Assembly: GCA_003354055.1 (NCBI GenBank)
Contig: PIVQ01000015.1
Span: forward strand, 1-33,788
Source: Desulfobacteraceae bacterium
GTDB taxonomy: Bacteria; Desulfobacterota; Desulfobacteria; Desulfobacterales; Desulfobacteraceae
Length of the DNA: 33,788 bases
Direction of reading: 5' to 3'
How positions within the stretch are numbered: the stretch's first letter is position 1; every line of letters begins with the position of its first letter. Positions 14,352 through 24,092 of this stretch are shown here, in pieces. Below the pieces are notes generated by a model. The model did not search any database, was not told the DNA's origin, and worked only from the letters and a program-made list of their open reading frames with translations. The position numbers and the translations under genes were made by a program.

Positions 14352-15446
14352 CTAAGAAAGCAATGAATCGTATACCTTACAATAAGAGTGCGCCATTATT
14401 TCGGACGTAAATTTTCTTTCCACTGTAAGGCGAGCTGCATTTCCATATTCACCCACTTTTTTCTGATTCTCCAAATAAAACTTTATGGAGGACCCCAAGG
14501 CCCTATCATCATGAGTTTCAATGAGCAGACCATTTTTATGATGTTCAACAACATTTCCAATTTCCCCAACATTTGATGCAACAACAGCCTTTCCCGAGGC
14601 CATAGCCTCAAGCAAGGCCATGGGTAAGCCTTCGTTAAGAGAGGGGATTAAAAAAATGGTAATAGCTGATAATGCATCACTGATGTTAGACATTGCACCA
14701 GTGAACACGACTTTTTTTTGCAAGCCCAGTTCTTTAACCTTTTTTTTCAAATCATTTTCCAAAGCGCCACTGCCGACAATGAGAAGTTTTAATTTGGGAT
14801 GGTTAATATCAAACAAAGCGCTCAAGGCAGCCTGATGATTTTTTTCATAACTGAGACTAGAGATCATACCCAACACAAAATCATCTGGTCGCAAACTGTA
14901 TTTTTTTCTAAAAGAAGGACTTTCAGGTTTTATATTGAACTGCTGGCAATCAATACCGTTTGCAATTTTAAATGCCCTATTAATACCAATATGATGCATC
15001 TGCTGAACAATTTCATCCGACACACCAATAATTTTATTATAAAAACGTATCGCAAATGCATCTAACACACAGTAAAACTTTGCTTTTAAAGTAGATGTTT
15101 TCCATAAATGATTCGTTGCGACCTTGGGGATTCCCCTACCTGCCATCAACCCATAAAAATTTTCCTTGTAACCATGACAATGTAATATTTTCACATTTTT
15201 ATTTTCAATAAATTCTTTGATATTTAGTGCTGTTCCAATATCAAATGACCTATTACATTCAAAAATTTTGGTTTGAATTCCATAGGATTCTGCCATTGAT
15301 AGAAATTCCGGTGTTGGGTCATCCACATTTTTCAGGGCACCAATAATGCCTTCATAACCAAATGTAAGAGATTCTTTTGCCAATTCAATGATTACACGTT
15401 CAGCACCCAACATCCCACCGGAACTGCGAAGATGAAGAACACGCAT
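14352..15446 (-). CDS. GT4-type glycosyltransferase
   Basis: Encodes about 364 residues with a GT-B fold: N-terminal acceptor half starting MRVLHLRSSGGMLGAERV, and C-terminal donor half with a family-typical EGLPMALLEAMASG motif in which the Glu residues hold the nucleotide sugar. It probably adds a sugar to the repeat unit in the cytoplasm. I prefer the ATG at 15446 because the fold begins there; a TTG at 15488 would add 14 polar residues, and neither has a strong ribosome site. It follows the O-ligase-like gene closely. Confidence 0.85.
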   Translation of the reverse strand: MRVLHLRSSGGMLGAERVIIELAKESLTFGYEGIIGALKNVDDPTPEFLSMAESYGIQTKIFECNRSFDIGTALNIKEFIENKNVKILHCHGYKENFYGLMAGRGIPKVATNHLWKTSTLKAKFYCVLDAFAIRFYNKIIGVSDEIVQQMHHIGINRAFKIANGIDCQQFNIKPESPSFRKKYSLRPDDFVLGMISSLSYEKNHQAALSALFDINHPKLKLLIVGSGALENDLKKKVKELGLQKKVVFTGAMSNISDALSAITIFLIPSLNEGLPMALLEAMASGKAVVASNVGEIGNVVEHHKNGLLIETHDDRALGSSIKFYLENQKKVGEYGNAARLTVERKFTSEIMAHSYCKVYDSLLS

Positions 15447-15497
15447 TTTATTTTCATCTGGTTCTTTAAAAATTTTCTTAATACTCAAATGTAGTTG

Positions 15498-16691
15498 TTA
15501 ACCATTAACCGACTGGCGGTTATAAGCTATATTTCTCGAAGCAACGACAATAGCAGTTAAATGCCAAAAAACGGGGTAATACAAAACAGAGAGAAAACTG
15601 GCCGAAGCAAAAAATCCTGCAAAGGATGCAATAAAGGCGATTGATAATTTATGAAAAAATGAATTAGTAATTCTATCATCAATAGTATTACTTCTCATAA
15701 ATAGTATATCTTTAAAGTTTGCTAAAAGTATTGAAAAATACAAATAGATGCCAATAATTCCAGTTTCCGGTATCAAAGTAAACCACAACGAGTGAGCAAC
15801 CCTCCCCCACATATTACGGCGTAATTCATCAGTCTGGTAATCAGGGAAATGAACTGGAAAATTTCCCCCTCCAACTCCCAAGGGGTTGTCCAAGAACATT
15901 TTCCAGCCAGCCTCCCATGACAACAACCTCACTTTTGCCGTATTCTCTTTTGTATCTGTAACAGTTGACATTTCCCTCCGATAGTCGTCACCACCAGCAA
16001 AGAACACTACTGCACAAAGCAATGCAACACCTACCAATAGGGCAAACTTCCGCCTGCTAAACCACCAGTAAACGCTTGCCATAGCGATCAAACCAACAAA
16101 CCCACCTCGTGAAAAAGTAGCGACTATAGAAAGAAGGCAAATGCAAATAACGCCCATCAACATAATTTTACCGTTGATACTTTTTGCCTGTCCAAATAAA
16201 AAGAAAACTGTTGGCAAAAAAGTCACAAGGAAGAGGCACAGATCGTTCTCATCTGAAATTGTTCCTCCAGGCCCCCGTCCATCGTGAAACAGACTAAACA
16301 CGGCCATGGAAATCAACAATCCAGCATATACTTTCAGCAACCCAATGATTCGATCCGTATTATTAATCACGATAACGATAGATAGAAAAACAGGAATCAC
16401 TAAAGCCATAATTAGTGCCATCTGGTATGCTCGAAAACTATTCGTAACAAATGGAACATATAAAATCAGCAGCAAAACAAAGGCAGTAACATACTTAGTT
16501 TGCCGATAAAAAAGCACTTTCCAGAAGTAACCGCTGGTCACCAATGAATAAATTAGCAAAAGTGTAGCCACCATACCGGGTTTCAATGAACTGATTGGCA
16601 GGAAATACTGTGGTCGGCCTATATCAATTATTAGATAAAGACAAATAAATAAAAACCATTGCTTATAATAATAAGGGGCTGGTTCAGTCAC
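15498..16691 (-). CDS. O-antigen ligase-like polymerase (exosortase-system type)
   Basis: Inner-membrane protein of 397 residues with about ten transmembrane helices. The large periplasmic loop characteristic of Wzy_C/WaaL proteins falls at about 230-300, with RLLSWEAGWKMFLDNPLGVGGGNFP and the following RVAHSLWFTLIPETG matching the family pattern (conserved Arg, Gly and His). The N-terminal DIGRPQYFLPI segment is like the ligases annotated as PEP-CTERM/exosortase-associated O-glycosylation ligases (TIGR03097). It would polymerise repeat units or transfer glycan to a protein. The start is GTG at 16691 with GAGGG upstream. Confidence 0.85.
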   Translation of the reverse strand: MTEPAPYYYKQWFLFICLYLIIDIGRPQYFLPISSLKPGMVATLLLIYSLVTSGYFWKVLFYRQTKYVTAFVLLLILYVPFVTNSFRAYQMALIMALVIPVFLSIVIVINNTDRIIGLLKVYAGLLISMAVFSLFHDGRGPGGTISDENDLCLFLVTFLPTVFFLFGQAKSINGKIMLMGVICICLLSIVATFSRGGFVGLIAMASVYWWFSRRKFALLVGVALLCAVVFFAGGDDYRREMSTVTDTKENTAKVRLLSWEAGWKMFLDNPLGVGGGNFPVHFPDYQTDELRRNMWGRVAHSLWFTLIPETGIIGIYLYFSILLANFKDILFMRSNTIDDRITNSFFHKLSIAFIASFAGFFASASFLSVLYYPVFWHLTAIVVASRNIAYNRQSVNG

Positions 16692-16724
16692 AGTCCCTCA
16701 ACAAGACAAATAAAATAATGGTAG

Positions 16725-17840
16725 TCATTCGCAGATTACCTTTTGTAAAAAACCAACGGTTTTCTTAACAAATTTTTCCTCACTGAAATCAATAGAAGCT
16801 CTTTCCAGTGCTGCCTGACCTATCGTTTTCCGCATCTCGGAGTTACTTATCAGCAACGCCATCTTCTTTTCTAGGTCACTTACATTTTCACTTTCAAACA
16901 ACAAGCCATCTACATTGTTATTAATAACTGTTGAGACGCCATCTACATTTGACCCAATCCTCGATTTCCCTGCTGCCGCGGCCTCAACGAGAACTCGCCC
17001 CATCGCTTCTGTGCGTGAAGGAAGGACCAAGATTCCACACCTTCCTATATGTTTAGGCATCTCAGCGTATGATACCGGTTTATGGTGGTAAATCTGTGGA
17101 TGTCCGTCAATTTCTTTTTCAAGCTCCTCTTTATTTGGATACCATCCTATAATTTTAAGTTTCCACTCAGGGAATTCAGAAGCGATATTTTTAAAAGCTT
17201 TAATCAAAATATCAACACCTTTAATCTTAAAAGGAAATCCTACAAAAAGAACTTCTTTTTTCTCTCCTAAATTTTTAAAAAAAGAAACAGGAACCCAGCA
17301 AGGATAAGACGCAATTGTTTTTCCTTGTACAAATTTAGAAAACTGTTTTATCTGAGTTGGGAAAAGCAAAGAAATACCATCTGAAACTGAAAATACAAAT
17401 TTCATCAACGTAGGAACCATCATTTTTTTTATAGAATTAAAACCATCCAACGTATCCTTTTCCCAAACAACTGGAGAAGTATAAACCCCATTTACTTCAA
17501 CTATCAGTTTGGCCTTAAGAATTAATTTAACGATCCAACCTATAATGCCTGTTGTTAGAGGATCATAGGAAACAACACAATCTACCGAGACACCGCTTCT
17601 TCTTATTTCAAATGCTTTTGCAATACAATATTTCAAAAACCTAAGGGGCACGAAGTTCTTCTTTCGCCCCATGGCATAGTAGGTAAAATTGCCCATTTTT
17701 CTTTCTTCATCGCTATGGGCAGTAGAAAAAAAATATCCTTTGCAATATTTAGATAATGCAATGAATTTTTGCTGAAAAATGGTACTTTCGCTGTTATAAA
17801 CAGGCCCAGGAGAGATATAGATAATAGTTATTTTCTTCAT
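16725..17840 (-). CDS. GT4-type glycosyltransferase
   Basis: Encodes about 371 residues. The GT-B fold has a donor-side motif SRTEAMGRVLVEAAAAG, in which the first Glu of the usual EGxP is kept as TEAMG. It likely adds a sugar to the growing repeat unit. I take the ATG at 17840 (AAGGG upstream, 8-nt spacing); the longer frame to 17951 would run into the beta-helix gene and encodes a poorly conserved hydrophobic/basic leader. The gap before it contains a C7/G6 hairpin spanning the upstream stop codon. Confidence 0.85.
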   Translation of the reverse strand: MKKITIIYISPGPVYNSESTIFQQKFIALSKYCKGYFFSTAHSDEERKMGNFTYYAMGRKKNFVPLRFLKYCIAKAFEIRRSGVSVDCVVSYDPLTTGIIGWIVKLILKAKLIVEVNGVYTSPVVWEKDTLDGFNSIKKMMVPTLMKFVFSVSDGISLLFPTQIKQFSKFVQGKTIASYPCWVPVSFFKNLGEKKEVLFVGFPFKIKGVDILIKAFKNIASEFPEWKLKIIGWYPNKEELEKEIDGHPQIYHHKPVSYAEMPKHIGRCGILVLPSRTEAMGRVLVEAAAAGKSRIGSNVDGVSTVINNNVDGLLFESENVSDLEKKMALLISNSEMRKTIGQAALERASIDFSEEKFVKKTVGFLQKVICE

Positions 17841-17881
17841 AGAAAAAGCCCTTTGCACGATAACCCGATGACTACCCGATG

Positions 17882-17903
17882 CCCCCCCGATTTTATTGGG
17901 GGG
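17882..17903. repeat. C7/G6 hairpin across a stop codon
   Basis: A run of seven C (17882-17888) pairs with six G (17898-17903) around a 9-nt loop that contains the TAA stop codon of the beta-helix gene. No T-run follows on the minus strand. It may dampen read-through to the downstream transferase or protect an mRNA 3' end. Confidence 0.4.
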
Positions 17904-19329
17904 AATTATTCTCAACCGTATTATTAATTCCAACCAAAGAAATATTGGCACCCATATCTATCCCCCCACGTCCTGCCTTCTTAGCTGGAGATGCTTCAGT
18001 CAATGCAAAATCGCTTATCAGGTTTAAATTTCCTGACCTGTTCATAAACAATGGATCCGTTACCATAGAACCACAACCAGGATTATTATTGCGTCCACAA
18101 CCAGAATTGATATCAAATTCCAATTCACCAGATGACTGCAAAGCTTTCAAAGCAGTATATTTTCTATTCTCTTTATATTTTGATAATAATACAGTTACCC
18201 CTCGGTAATAGAGGTTGTGGTCTAATTCTTTCAGCTTTGATACTGTTGGGCGAGTCTGAATATCATAATTCATAACAGGGCTATAGAAAATGTTATTATA
18301 AATAGATGCGGCATGTCCACTATCTGAATACGTTGATAGAACAAAAACATTCTTGGGCACTTCACTATAAAACGTATTGTTTCTTATAATTACATCATTT
18401 TGAACAAACCCTGATCCACCACCATCACCAATTGCCTGAGACACATTAACAAATAAATTGTTATGGTAAAGATGATCCAGCTCGTTTCCACTATTTGTAG
18501 GATTAAGAATACCGTCCTGCCCTCCTGAGAAAAAATTATACCCTATATCAAAGTTTCCATTTCCTCTTCCTTTTACATATATGTGGAAATTATTATTATG
18601 GAAACTATTGTTGTAGATTTTTACGTTATACGCGTTATAAGTTTTTATTCCAGATGTATTGTGATTTTTGCTTGTTTCTTGAAAGCCATGAATCTCACAG
18701 TTCTTCACTATAGCGTAATCAGCATTTTCTATTCGCACCCCTTCATAGTTTATTGCACCTCCTGTACTGTGGGACGCACCGATAATTTCACAATCTTGTA
18801 CAGTTATATGATCGGAGTCGTAGATATTAATCTTCGCCATGACCGAATATCCAGAACGGTTAATCGCGCTTAAAACAAAGCCATCCCACACGATATACTG
18901 CTCGGAAGTTTTGTTACCAGTTCCAATAATAGGCACTTCCATTCTGGTATTTGCTAACCCGACCAAATGTACAAGCCCTTTATTAAGAGCCTTAAAGGTT
19001 ATTGGCTGGTCAACAGTTCCGGAATTAGAGGCACCCCAAACCGGATCTCTGTAAGCCTGCTCATTAACTTGTGCCAAACCAGAATAAGTGCCATCTAAAA
19101 AATATACTATGTCACCTGCAACAGCTTCAAGAAATGATTTTTCTGTATTTGATGCTCGACATGGGTTGCCCTGCTGTGTACAGTTTGGCCATTTTTCAGT
19201 GCCATCAGGTGAAACATAATATTCGGTCGAGAGTGCTTCAGAACTCCAAAGCCCCAAAACCACACATGAATATAAGAGCAGTTTTTTAAACAAAGTTTTT
19301 AACTTTAATTCATTAAAATCCGTAAACAT
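17893..19329 (-). CDS. Secreted right-handed beta-helix protein
   Basis: Encodes about 478 residues with a signal peptide (hydrophobic core about residues 17-32; cleavage likely after SEALS or nearby). The start of the mature protein, TEYYVSPDG, and repeated short strands with Asn/Gly turns (for example IVWDGFVLS, YAIVKNCEIHGF, VKIYNNSFHNN, VIIRNNTFYS) fit a right-handed parallel beta-helix like pectate lyase- and alginate lyase-type proteins. The late SPAKKAGRGGIDMGA matches the usual end of the fold. It may cleave, epimerise or bind the polysaccharide made by this operon. There is no PEP-CTERM or LPXTG tail. The start is the ATG at 19329 with AAGGAG upstream; the GTG at 19335 overlaps that site. 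Confidence 0.82.
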   Translation of the reverse strand: MFTDFNELKLKTLFKKLLLYSCVVLGLWSSEALSTEYYVSPDGTEKWPNCTQQGNPCRASNTEKSFLEAVAGDIVYFLDGTYSGLAQVNEQAYRDPVWGASNSGTVDQPITFKALNKGLVHLVGLANTRMEVPIIGTGNKTSEQYIVWDGFVLSAINRSGYSVMAKINIYDSDHITVQDCEIIGASHSTGGAINYEGVRIENADYAIVKNCEIHGFQETSKNHNTSGIKTYNAYNVKIYNNSFHNNNFHIYVKGRGNGNFDIGYNFFSGGQDGILNPTNSGNELDHLYHNNLFVNVSQAIGDGGGSGFVQNDVIIRNNTFYSEVPKNVFVLSTYSDSGHAASIYNNIFYSPVMNYDIQTRPTVSKLKELDHNLYYRGVTVLLSKYKENRKYTALKALQSSGELEFDINSGCGRNNNPGCGSMVTDPLFMNRSGNLNLISDFALTEASPAKKAGRGGIDMGANISLVGINNTVENNSPQ

Positions 19330-19348
19330 AATCACTCCTTAAAAAAAA

Positions 19349-20851
19349 CTATACACCCGGAACTTTTCTCTTGGATACTACACCCCATAACTCGGCGATT
19401 GTACTTCCATCAAAGCATAGTACAAACATACCAAAAGACATACAACCTGTTAGAATAATACCAATTAATCGAACAAGTGCCAAATCAGTACCTGTCAACA
19501 GACTTCCTATGATTGTTGGAAAATATTTAATAAAAATAAAGATGGCAAACGACATGAATAAAACACTATAAACCTGCATCTTCAAATTTTTAAAATATCC
19601 CAACAAGGAGACACCTGCTACTCGTGACACATTGTATAGTGCAAAAATGAAAAAAACTGGATAAAAAATAACCCAGGCGTAGGCCAAACCATTAATTCCA
19701 TACTGTACGCCAATCAGAAAGGCTAAAGTCGCAAGAATCGAGCCGATAATATTATTCTTCAAACCAACATCAGGCCTTCCTATTGAACAGACCAATGGCG
19801 AATTTAGCATTGCCAAAATCCGTAAAGGAAATATTAAAGATAATGCTTTAAAAACGATAACGCTGTCACTCCACTTTTCCCCTAGTAATACTCCCACAAA
19901 ATCATCAGCCACCCAAAAAAATCCCACAAAAACAGGAAATGATAGATATGATAGATACTTCAAAACTTTAAGAAAAAAATACTCGCGTTCTTGTTCAGTC
20001 TTTATTTGAGAAAATGTCGGTAGGACCACTGGATTTATTATTGAAGCTATTTTCGAAATTGGCATGGATGCAAGATGAAAAGCCATTGAGTAAGCACCAT
20101 ACCCACTTTTACCTATAAATTTCGATGCAAGCCAATTGTCACAATTTGAATAGTACCACCACAAATACCTCTCGCCAATCATAGCTGCTGCGAATTTCAA
20201 ATGTCCTTTTGACTCTTTTGTAAATAGTAACCATATCGGCCGAAAGGGCTCATACATATGAACGAGTATCAATTTGGTTACTGCAACACCTATCGTCCCC
20301 CAGATCAAACTATAAGCCCCAAAGCCATTATAAGCGAGTACAATGGAAACTACACTGCCAACGATTGCAGCCAAAGATAATGTAAAGCCATATTCTTTAA
20401 ATCTCATTTTCTTCTGCATTAAGGCGCTAGGAACCTGCCCAAGCGACGTAATAAAATAACTTAATGCAGACAATCTTATCAAATTTAACAATTCAGGCTC
20501 ATTCCAAAATTTGCAACCCAACGGAGCTGATAAATATATCAAACAGGAAAGAAAACCGCCAAAAATGACAAACTGCCAGGATAAAGCTGACAATTCCCTA
20601 TGGTTGACACTCTCTTTTCTGACAATTGAAGCAGTTAGACCAAAATCACCCACAAGGGTAAGTATTCCAACTAATAGACCGGACATTCCAACTAACCCGT
20701 AATCATCTGGTGACAACATGCGGGCTATCAATATCGTAGCAATCCAAGTTCCGATTTGTGAAATCGTCCTGCTTATACTCATCCAACCAATGCCACCGAT
20801 AAAGGATCTATTTATTCTATTATTCTGGATGTTCCTCTTATTTATTTTCAA
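19349..20851 (-). CDS. Polysaccharide flippase (MOP family, Wzx-like)
   Basis: Integral membrane protein of 500 residues with about 12-14 helices. The N-terminus (GGIGWMSISRTISQIGTWIATILIARMLSPDDYGLVGM) follows the pattern of WzxC/polysaccharide-biosynthesis flippases; here it is split by an 11-residue gap from a second conserved helix (LTLVGDFGLTASIV). It moves lipid-linked repeat units from the cytoplasmic to the periplasmic side of the inner membrane. The start is a TTG at 20851 without a strong ribosome site; the next Met is residue 24, already inside the first conserved helix, so the TTG is likely. It follows the transferase gene at 20893 by 41 nt. Confidence 0.86.
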   Translation of the reverse strand: MKINKRNIQNNRINRSFIGGIGWMSISRTISQIGTWIATILIARMLSPDDYGLVGMSGLLVGILTLVGDFGLTASIVRKESVNHRELSALSWQFVIFGGFLSCLIYLSAPLGCKFWNEPELLNLIRLSALSYFITSLGQVPSALMQKKMRFKEYGFTLSLAAIVGSVVSIVLAYNGFGAYSLIWGTIGVAVTKLILVHMYEPFRPIWLLFTKESKGHLKFAAAMIGERYLWWYYSNCDNWLASKFIGKSGYGAYSMAFHLASMPISKIASIINPVVLPTFSQIKTEQEREYFFLKVLKYLSYLSFPVFVGFFWVADDFVGVLLGEKWSDSVIVFKALSLIFPLRILAMLNSPLVCSIGRPDVGLKNNIIGSILATLAFLIGVQYGINGLAYAWVIFYPVFFIFALYNVSRVAGVSLLGYFKNLKMQVYSVLFMSFAIFIFIKYFPTIIGSLLTGTDLALVRLIGIILTGCMSFGMFVLCFDGSTIAELWGVVSKRKVPGV

Positions 20852-20892
20852 AAGTCATGGCCTGATATGCAGATAGTTATAGGTACAATAGT

Positions 20893-22188
20893 TTATGCGT
20901 CAACGCTTCGATCCCTTGGAAGTCGAACTAATAGCTTAAGCATTTTTTGCGATAAATCTTCTCGAGAAAATGAATTTAAAAATTCTTCAATATTATTAGG
21001 ACTAATTTCATTTTCGTATAAAATCATAATCTTTCTTATAGAATCAGAGATAGAATTTGCAAAATTGTCGCTTATACAAATAGAATTAGGGCTATATTTT
21101 CTTACAATCCTAATAACTTCCCCTTCAGGGATTGTCGCTAAAAGGGGAATATTCAATGCGATCCCTTCAAATAATTTTGTACTTATCATTGGTTGAACAA
21201 TTCTCAGAAGCTGTAAGTGAGAACGTTTTATAACTTCTAGGACATCCCCATGTGGAACTCGTGATTTAACCTGCACTAACTCAATAATATCGTGAGCCGT
21301 CAAAGAATCTTGAATACGCTCTGCGATTCCGCCGTAAAATAGAAATTGAAAATTATCAGCAGAAATTTCTCCTTCCTTTTTCAATTGCCCCAACCCTTCG
21401 AAAAAATAATCAAATTCAAGTTCATAGTAGAAATTTCCTGTGTATATTATGGTAAATTTGGAAAATTTCTCCTGATCTTTTATATCCTCAAGCAAATGAT
21501 GATCAAATCCATTATAGACTGTGTGGATCTTATCTTTTACATTGGGAAATTGCTCAATGTATAATTCCCTTGTCTCCTCAGTGGTTACAGTAAACAGATC
21601 GCAACTTTTTAGGATAGTGCCGGCAATCCATCTGTCAATGGGTATGCGAAACCATGTTGGCTTCCATATCTTTTGATATTTGGTCTTATCAAGGCCAAAG
21701 GGATCACGGTAATCAATAGCTAAAGGAACCCCGGTCAATTTCTTTAACCACCAACCGATTATACCGGCACTGAACGGAGAACAGGAAACATAAATAATAT
21801 CTATTTTTTCCCTTTTTATTATCCTAAAACCGGAAATAATAGCAGGTAGAACCCAACCGATGAAAATATCCGGCACACAGAACAGATCATAAAAATAATT
21901 ATTTTGCAGTTTGATTCCTATTAACCGAAGAATACGGCTAATTACACCATTCGCCTTCCCAAAAAATTTATAGAGATTGAAGAGGGAATATGTATAGGTT
22001 ACTTCTATCCCTTCGGGGGGGGGCTCATCACCGATTGAACAATAAACTTTATCCGGATTTTTAACGCTTAGTACACAAGGTTCCCATCCTGCTTTTTTCC
22101 AATATTTTGAGAAGGCAACACTACGCTTACAGCCAACATCGGTTAGCGGTGGATAATAGTAGCATATCATAAGTATCTTTTTTGACAT
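20893..22188 (-). CDS. GT4-like glycosyltransferase
   Basis: Encodes 431 residues. The N-terminal ILMICYYYPPLTDVGCKRS is typical of the acceptor half of GT4-like enzymes (Glyco_transf_4), and IIYTGNFYYELEFDYFFEG opens the donor half. The usual EGxPxxxLEAMA motif is replaced by ISTKLFEGIALNIPLLATI, as in a divergent subgroup. A cytoplasmic sugar transferase acting on the repeat unit is the best reading. The next gene upstream ends 8 nt before this start, so translation is likely coupled. Confidence 0.8.
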   Translation of the reverse strand: MSKKILMICYYYPPLTDVGCKRSVAFSKYWKKAGWEPCVLSVKNPDKVYCSIGDEPPPEGIEVTYTYSLFNLYKFFGKANGVISRILRLIGIKLQNNYFYDLFCVPDIFIGWVLPAIISGFRIIKREKIDIIYVSCSPFSAGIIGWWLKKLTGVPLAIDYRDPFGLDKTKYQKIWKPTWFRIPIDRWIAGTILKSCDLFTVTTEETRELYIEQFPNVKDKIHTVYNGFDHHLLEDIKDQEKFSKFTIIYTGNFYYELEFDYFFEGLGQLKKEGEISADNFQFLFYGGIAERIQDSLTAHDIIELVQVKSRVPHGDVLEVIKRSHLQLLRIVQPMISTKLFEGIALNIPLLATIPEGEVIRIVRKYSPNSICISDNFANSISDSIRKIMILYENEISPNNIEEFLNSFSREDLSQKMLKLLVRLPRDRSVDA

Positions 22189-22196
22189 GATTATAG

Positions 22197-23312
22197 CTAA
22201 ATCTTGCCATTATAAAGCATAGAATATTTTTGAGTCATTTTCTCAGCACTGTATTTTTTTTGAAAATTATTTTGCATATTGCCCGACAGCCTATGCCTTA
22301 AAGATTTTTTCTGCAATAAATTGATTATTGCAGCAGCTAATTTCTGTGGGTTGCCAGGCTCAACTAAAATCGCTGTTTCTTCATTGCTTACTACACTTGG
22401 AATTCCGCCTACATTTGAAGCAATTACAGGGCAAGCTGATGCCAGTGCTTCAAGAAGCCCAATTGGCAGTCCTTCAGAAAGAGACGGCAGCAAGTATATA
22501 TCCAAAACCTGAAATATTTCCGGAACATCATGCCTGGCTCCGACAAATACTACATTCTGTTCCAACCCAAGCTTATTAACTTGTGACTGCAAATTCTCCA
22601 TTTCAGTACCATCACCAACAATGAGCAGGGTCAACTCAGGAAACGTATCGATTATTTCCGGCATGGCTGTAATTAGATAGGCTATGCCTTTCACCTTTTC
22701 AAGCCTGGAGATGACCCCGATAATCTTACCAACAAGGGAAATGCCAAGGTCTTTTCGTTTAGCGCACCGGTCAATGTTAATAGCGAATCTGTCACCATCT
22801 ATACCATTTTTGACGGTCATAAGTTTTTTCTTAGGTATTTTTTCATATTTACGTAGATTTTCAGTAGTTTGTTCTGATACTCCCACCATTTTATAGACGA
22901 AATAGCTCATACACAACTCTGCAAACATATACCGTTTCTTGTCAGGAAACTGTCTGGCATGGTCAGTATGAATAATTCGTTGCCGTCCACCCGACAAGAT
23001 GGAGCCTAAAGTGCCGTCAAAAAGAGGTTGGGTATTATGAGTATGGATAACCTGTATACGATTTTGTCTCAGGATTTTTGCAACTTTAAGAAATGAAAAA
23101 TAATCGGTACGACTCTTTACTTGCGGCAATAATATAACCTTTATACCATGCTGTTCAATTTCACTGGTCAGTGGGCCCAGTGCGCGTAGGCAAAGAACCG
23201 TTATATGAAATTTGTTTTTATCAATGGTTCGGCAGAGATTGACAACGACCTGCTGCAAACCACCAATTGCCAAATCATGGGTAATTTGCATAACACGAAT
23301 TGGTTTGCTCAC
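22197..23312 (-). CDS. GT4-type glycosyltransferase, EpsH1/PEP-CTERM stp2-like
   Basis: Encodes about 371 residues with VMQITHDLAIGGLQQVVVNL at the N-terminus and PSLSEGLPIGLLEALASACP in the donor half. The architecture resembles the second exosortase-locus sugar transferase (stp2, TIGR03088). It adds a sugar to the lipid-linked unit. I chose GTG at 23312, preceded by GGAG with 8-nt spacing; the TTG at 23336 gives an 8-residue extension without a ribosome site. A 140-nt gap with a small hairpin (about 23406-23420) separates it from the EpsI-like gene. Confidence 0.86.
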   Translation of the reverse strand: MSKPIRVMQITHDLAIGGLQQVVVNLCRTIDKNKFHITVLCLRALGPLTSEIEQHGIKVILLPQVKSRTDYFSFLKVAKILRQNRIQVIHTHNTQPLFDGTLGSILSGGRQRIIHTDHARQFPDKKRYMFAELCMSYFVYKMVGVSEQTTENLRKYEKIPKKKLMTVKNGIDGDRFAINIDRCAKRKDLGISLVGKIIGVISRLEKVKGIAYLITAMPEIIDTFPELTLLIVGDGTEMENLQSQVNKLGLEQNVVFVGARHDVPEIFQVLDIYLLPSLSEGLPIGLLEALASACPVIASNVGGIPSVVSNEETAILVEPGNPQKLAAAIINLLQKKSLRHRLSGNMQNNFQKKYSAEKMTQKYSMLYNGKI

Positions 23313-23453
23313 GAGACACACTCCATACCCGAACAAAGGAATTCACCATCAATACTACTTAAGAAAGCATTCCGTTGAATCCGAAAAACCATTAATTGTA
23401 ACCCTGGGAATAATTTTCCCCAAGACCAAGCAGAGTGGTATTATATTTGTCTA

Positions 23454-24092
23454 TCACAGCTGAATAAGGAATGGATATAAATCGTTTATAAAATCGTTCA
23501 GGATATTATGAGCACTATTATAATCTCCCGGCTTGATCGGTGTAGAATATCTTATTAATGCACCACTTTTATTGGTATCTATAAATTTATTAAACACCAA
23601 ATTAAATCTTAACTTTATATAATTATCCCCGATAAAATCGCCTGCTTTATAGAAATAGTAAATAACTTCTTCACCGCTGTTGGTACTTCTTATGAGTTGA
23701 TTGACTTCAAGTTTTATTTTTTCATTATTTGAAAATATATCAATGGATTTTGTAGATTTACTAATTTGTATACCTTTTCCCGCAAGACACCCTTCAGGAG
23801 CATGGAAATCGACTTTTGTCTCAGGATAATACACAATTGATAAAAAAACATTCTGCCCGTTAGATGTGTAATTGCGATGGATAATATCCCTTGTTTCCAA
23901 TATTTCATAAACCGTCTCGTCAAGAAAAATATCTACTCCCTTCCAGGTCGAAAATTCCTCCGGGATGCCTATTAGTGCTTTAGTTGCTGCATCTTCACCC
24001 AGATTAGGGGTGTAGCTAAAAAGCTGAATAAAGCCCCATGTAATTAATAATATAGAAATCAAAGATATGATTCTAATCCTTAAATTTTCCAA
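23454..24092 (-). CDS. EpsI-type protein (DUF3485)
   Basis: Encodes 212 residues: one N-terminal membrane anchor (about 7-27), then a soluble domain with the EpsI signature HAPEGCLAGKGI near residue 97 and a late basic-hydrophobic region. EpsI domains accompany exosortases, either fused to their C-terminus or as a separate gene, as here; their biochemical role is unresolved. The start is a TTG at 24092, with GGGAG 9 nt upstream, overlapping the end of the exosortase gene by 13 nt. This tight coupling suggests the two proteins work together at the outer face of the inner membrane. Confidence 0.86.
   Translation of the reverse strand: MENLRIRIISLISILLITWGFIQLFSYTPNLGEDAATKALIGIPEEFSTWKGVDIFLDETVYEILETRDIIHRNYTSNGQNVFLSIVYYPETKVDFHAPEGCLAGKGIQISKSTKSIDIFSNNEKIKLEVNQLIRSTNSGEEVIYYFYKAGDFIGDNYIKLRFNLVFNKFIDTNKSGALIRYSTPIKPGDYNSAHNILNDFINDLYPFLIQL

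Noticed and set aside
17893..17990. C-terminus of the beta-helix protein as a PEP-CTERM tail
   Set aside because: There is no PEP motif, hydrophobic helix or Arg-rich end; the sequence ends in a polar stretch.
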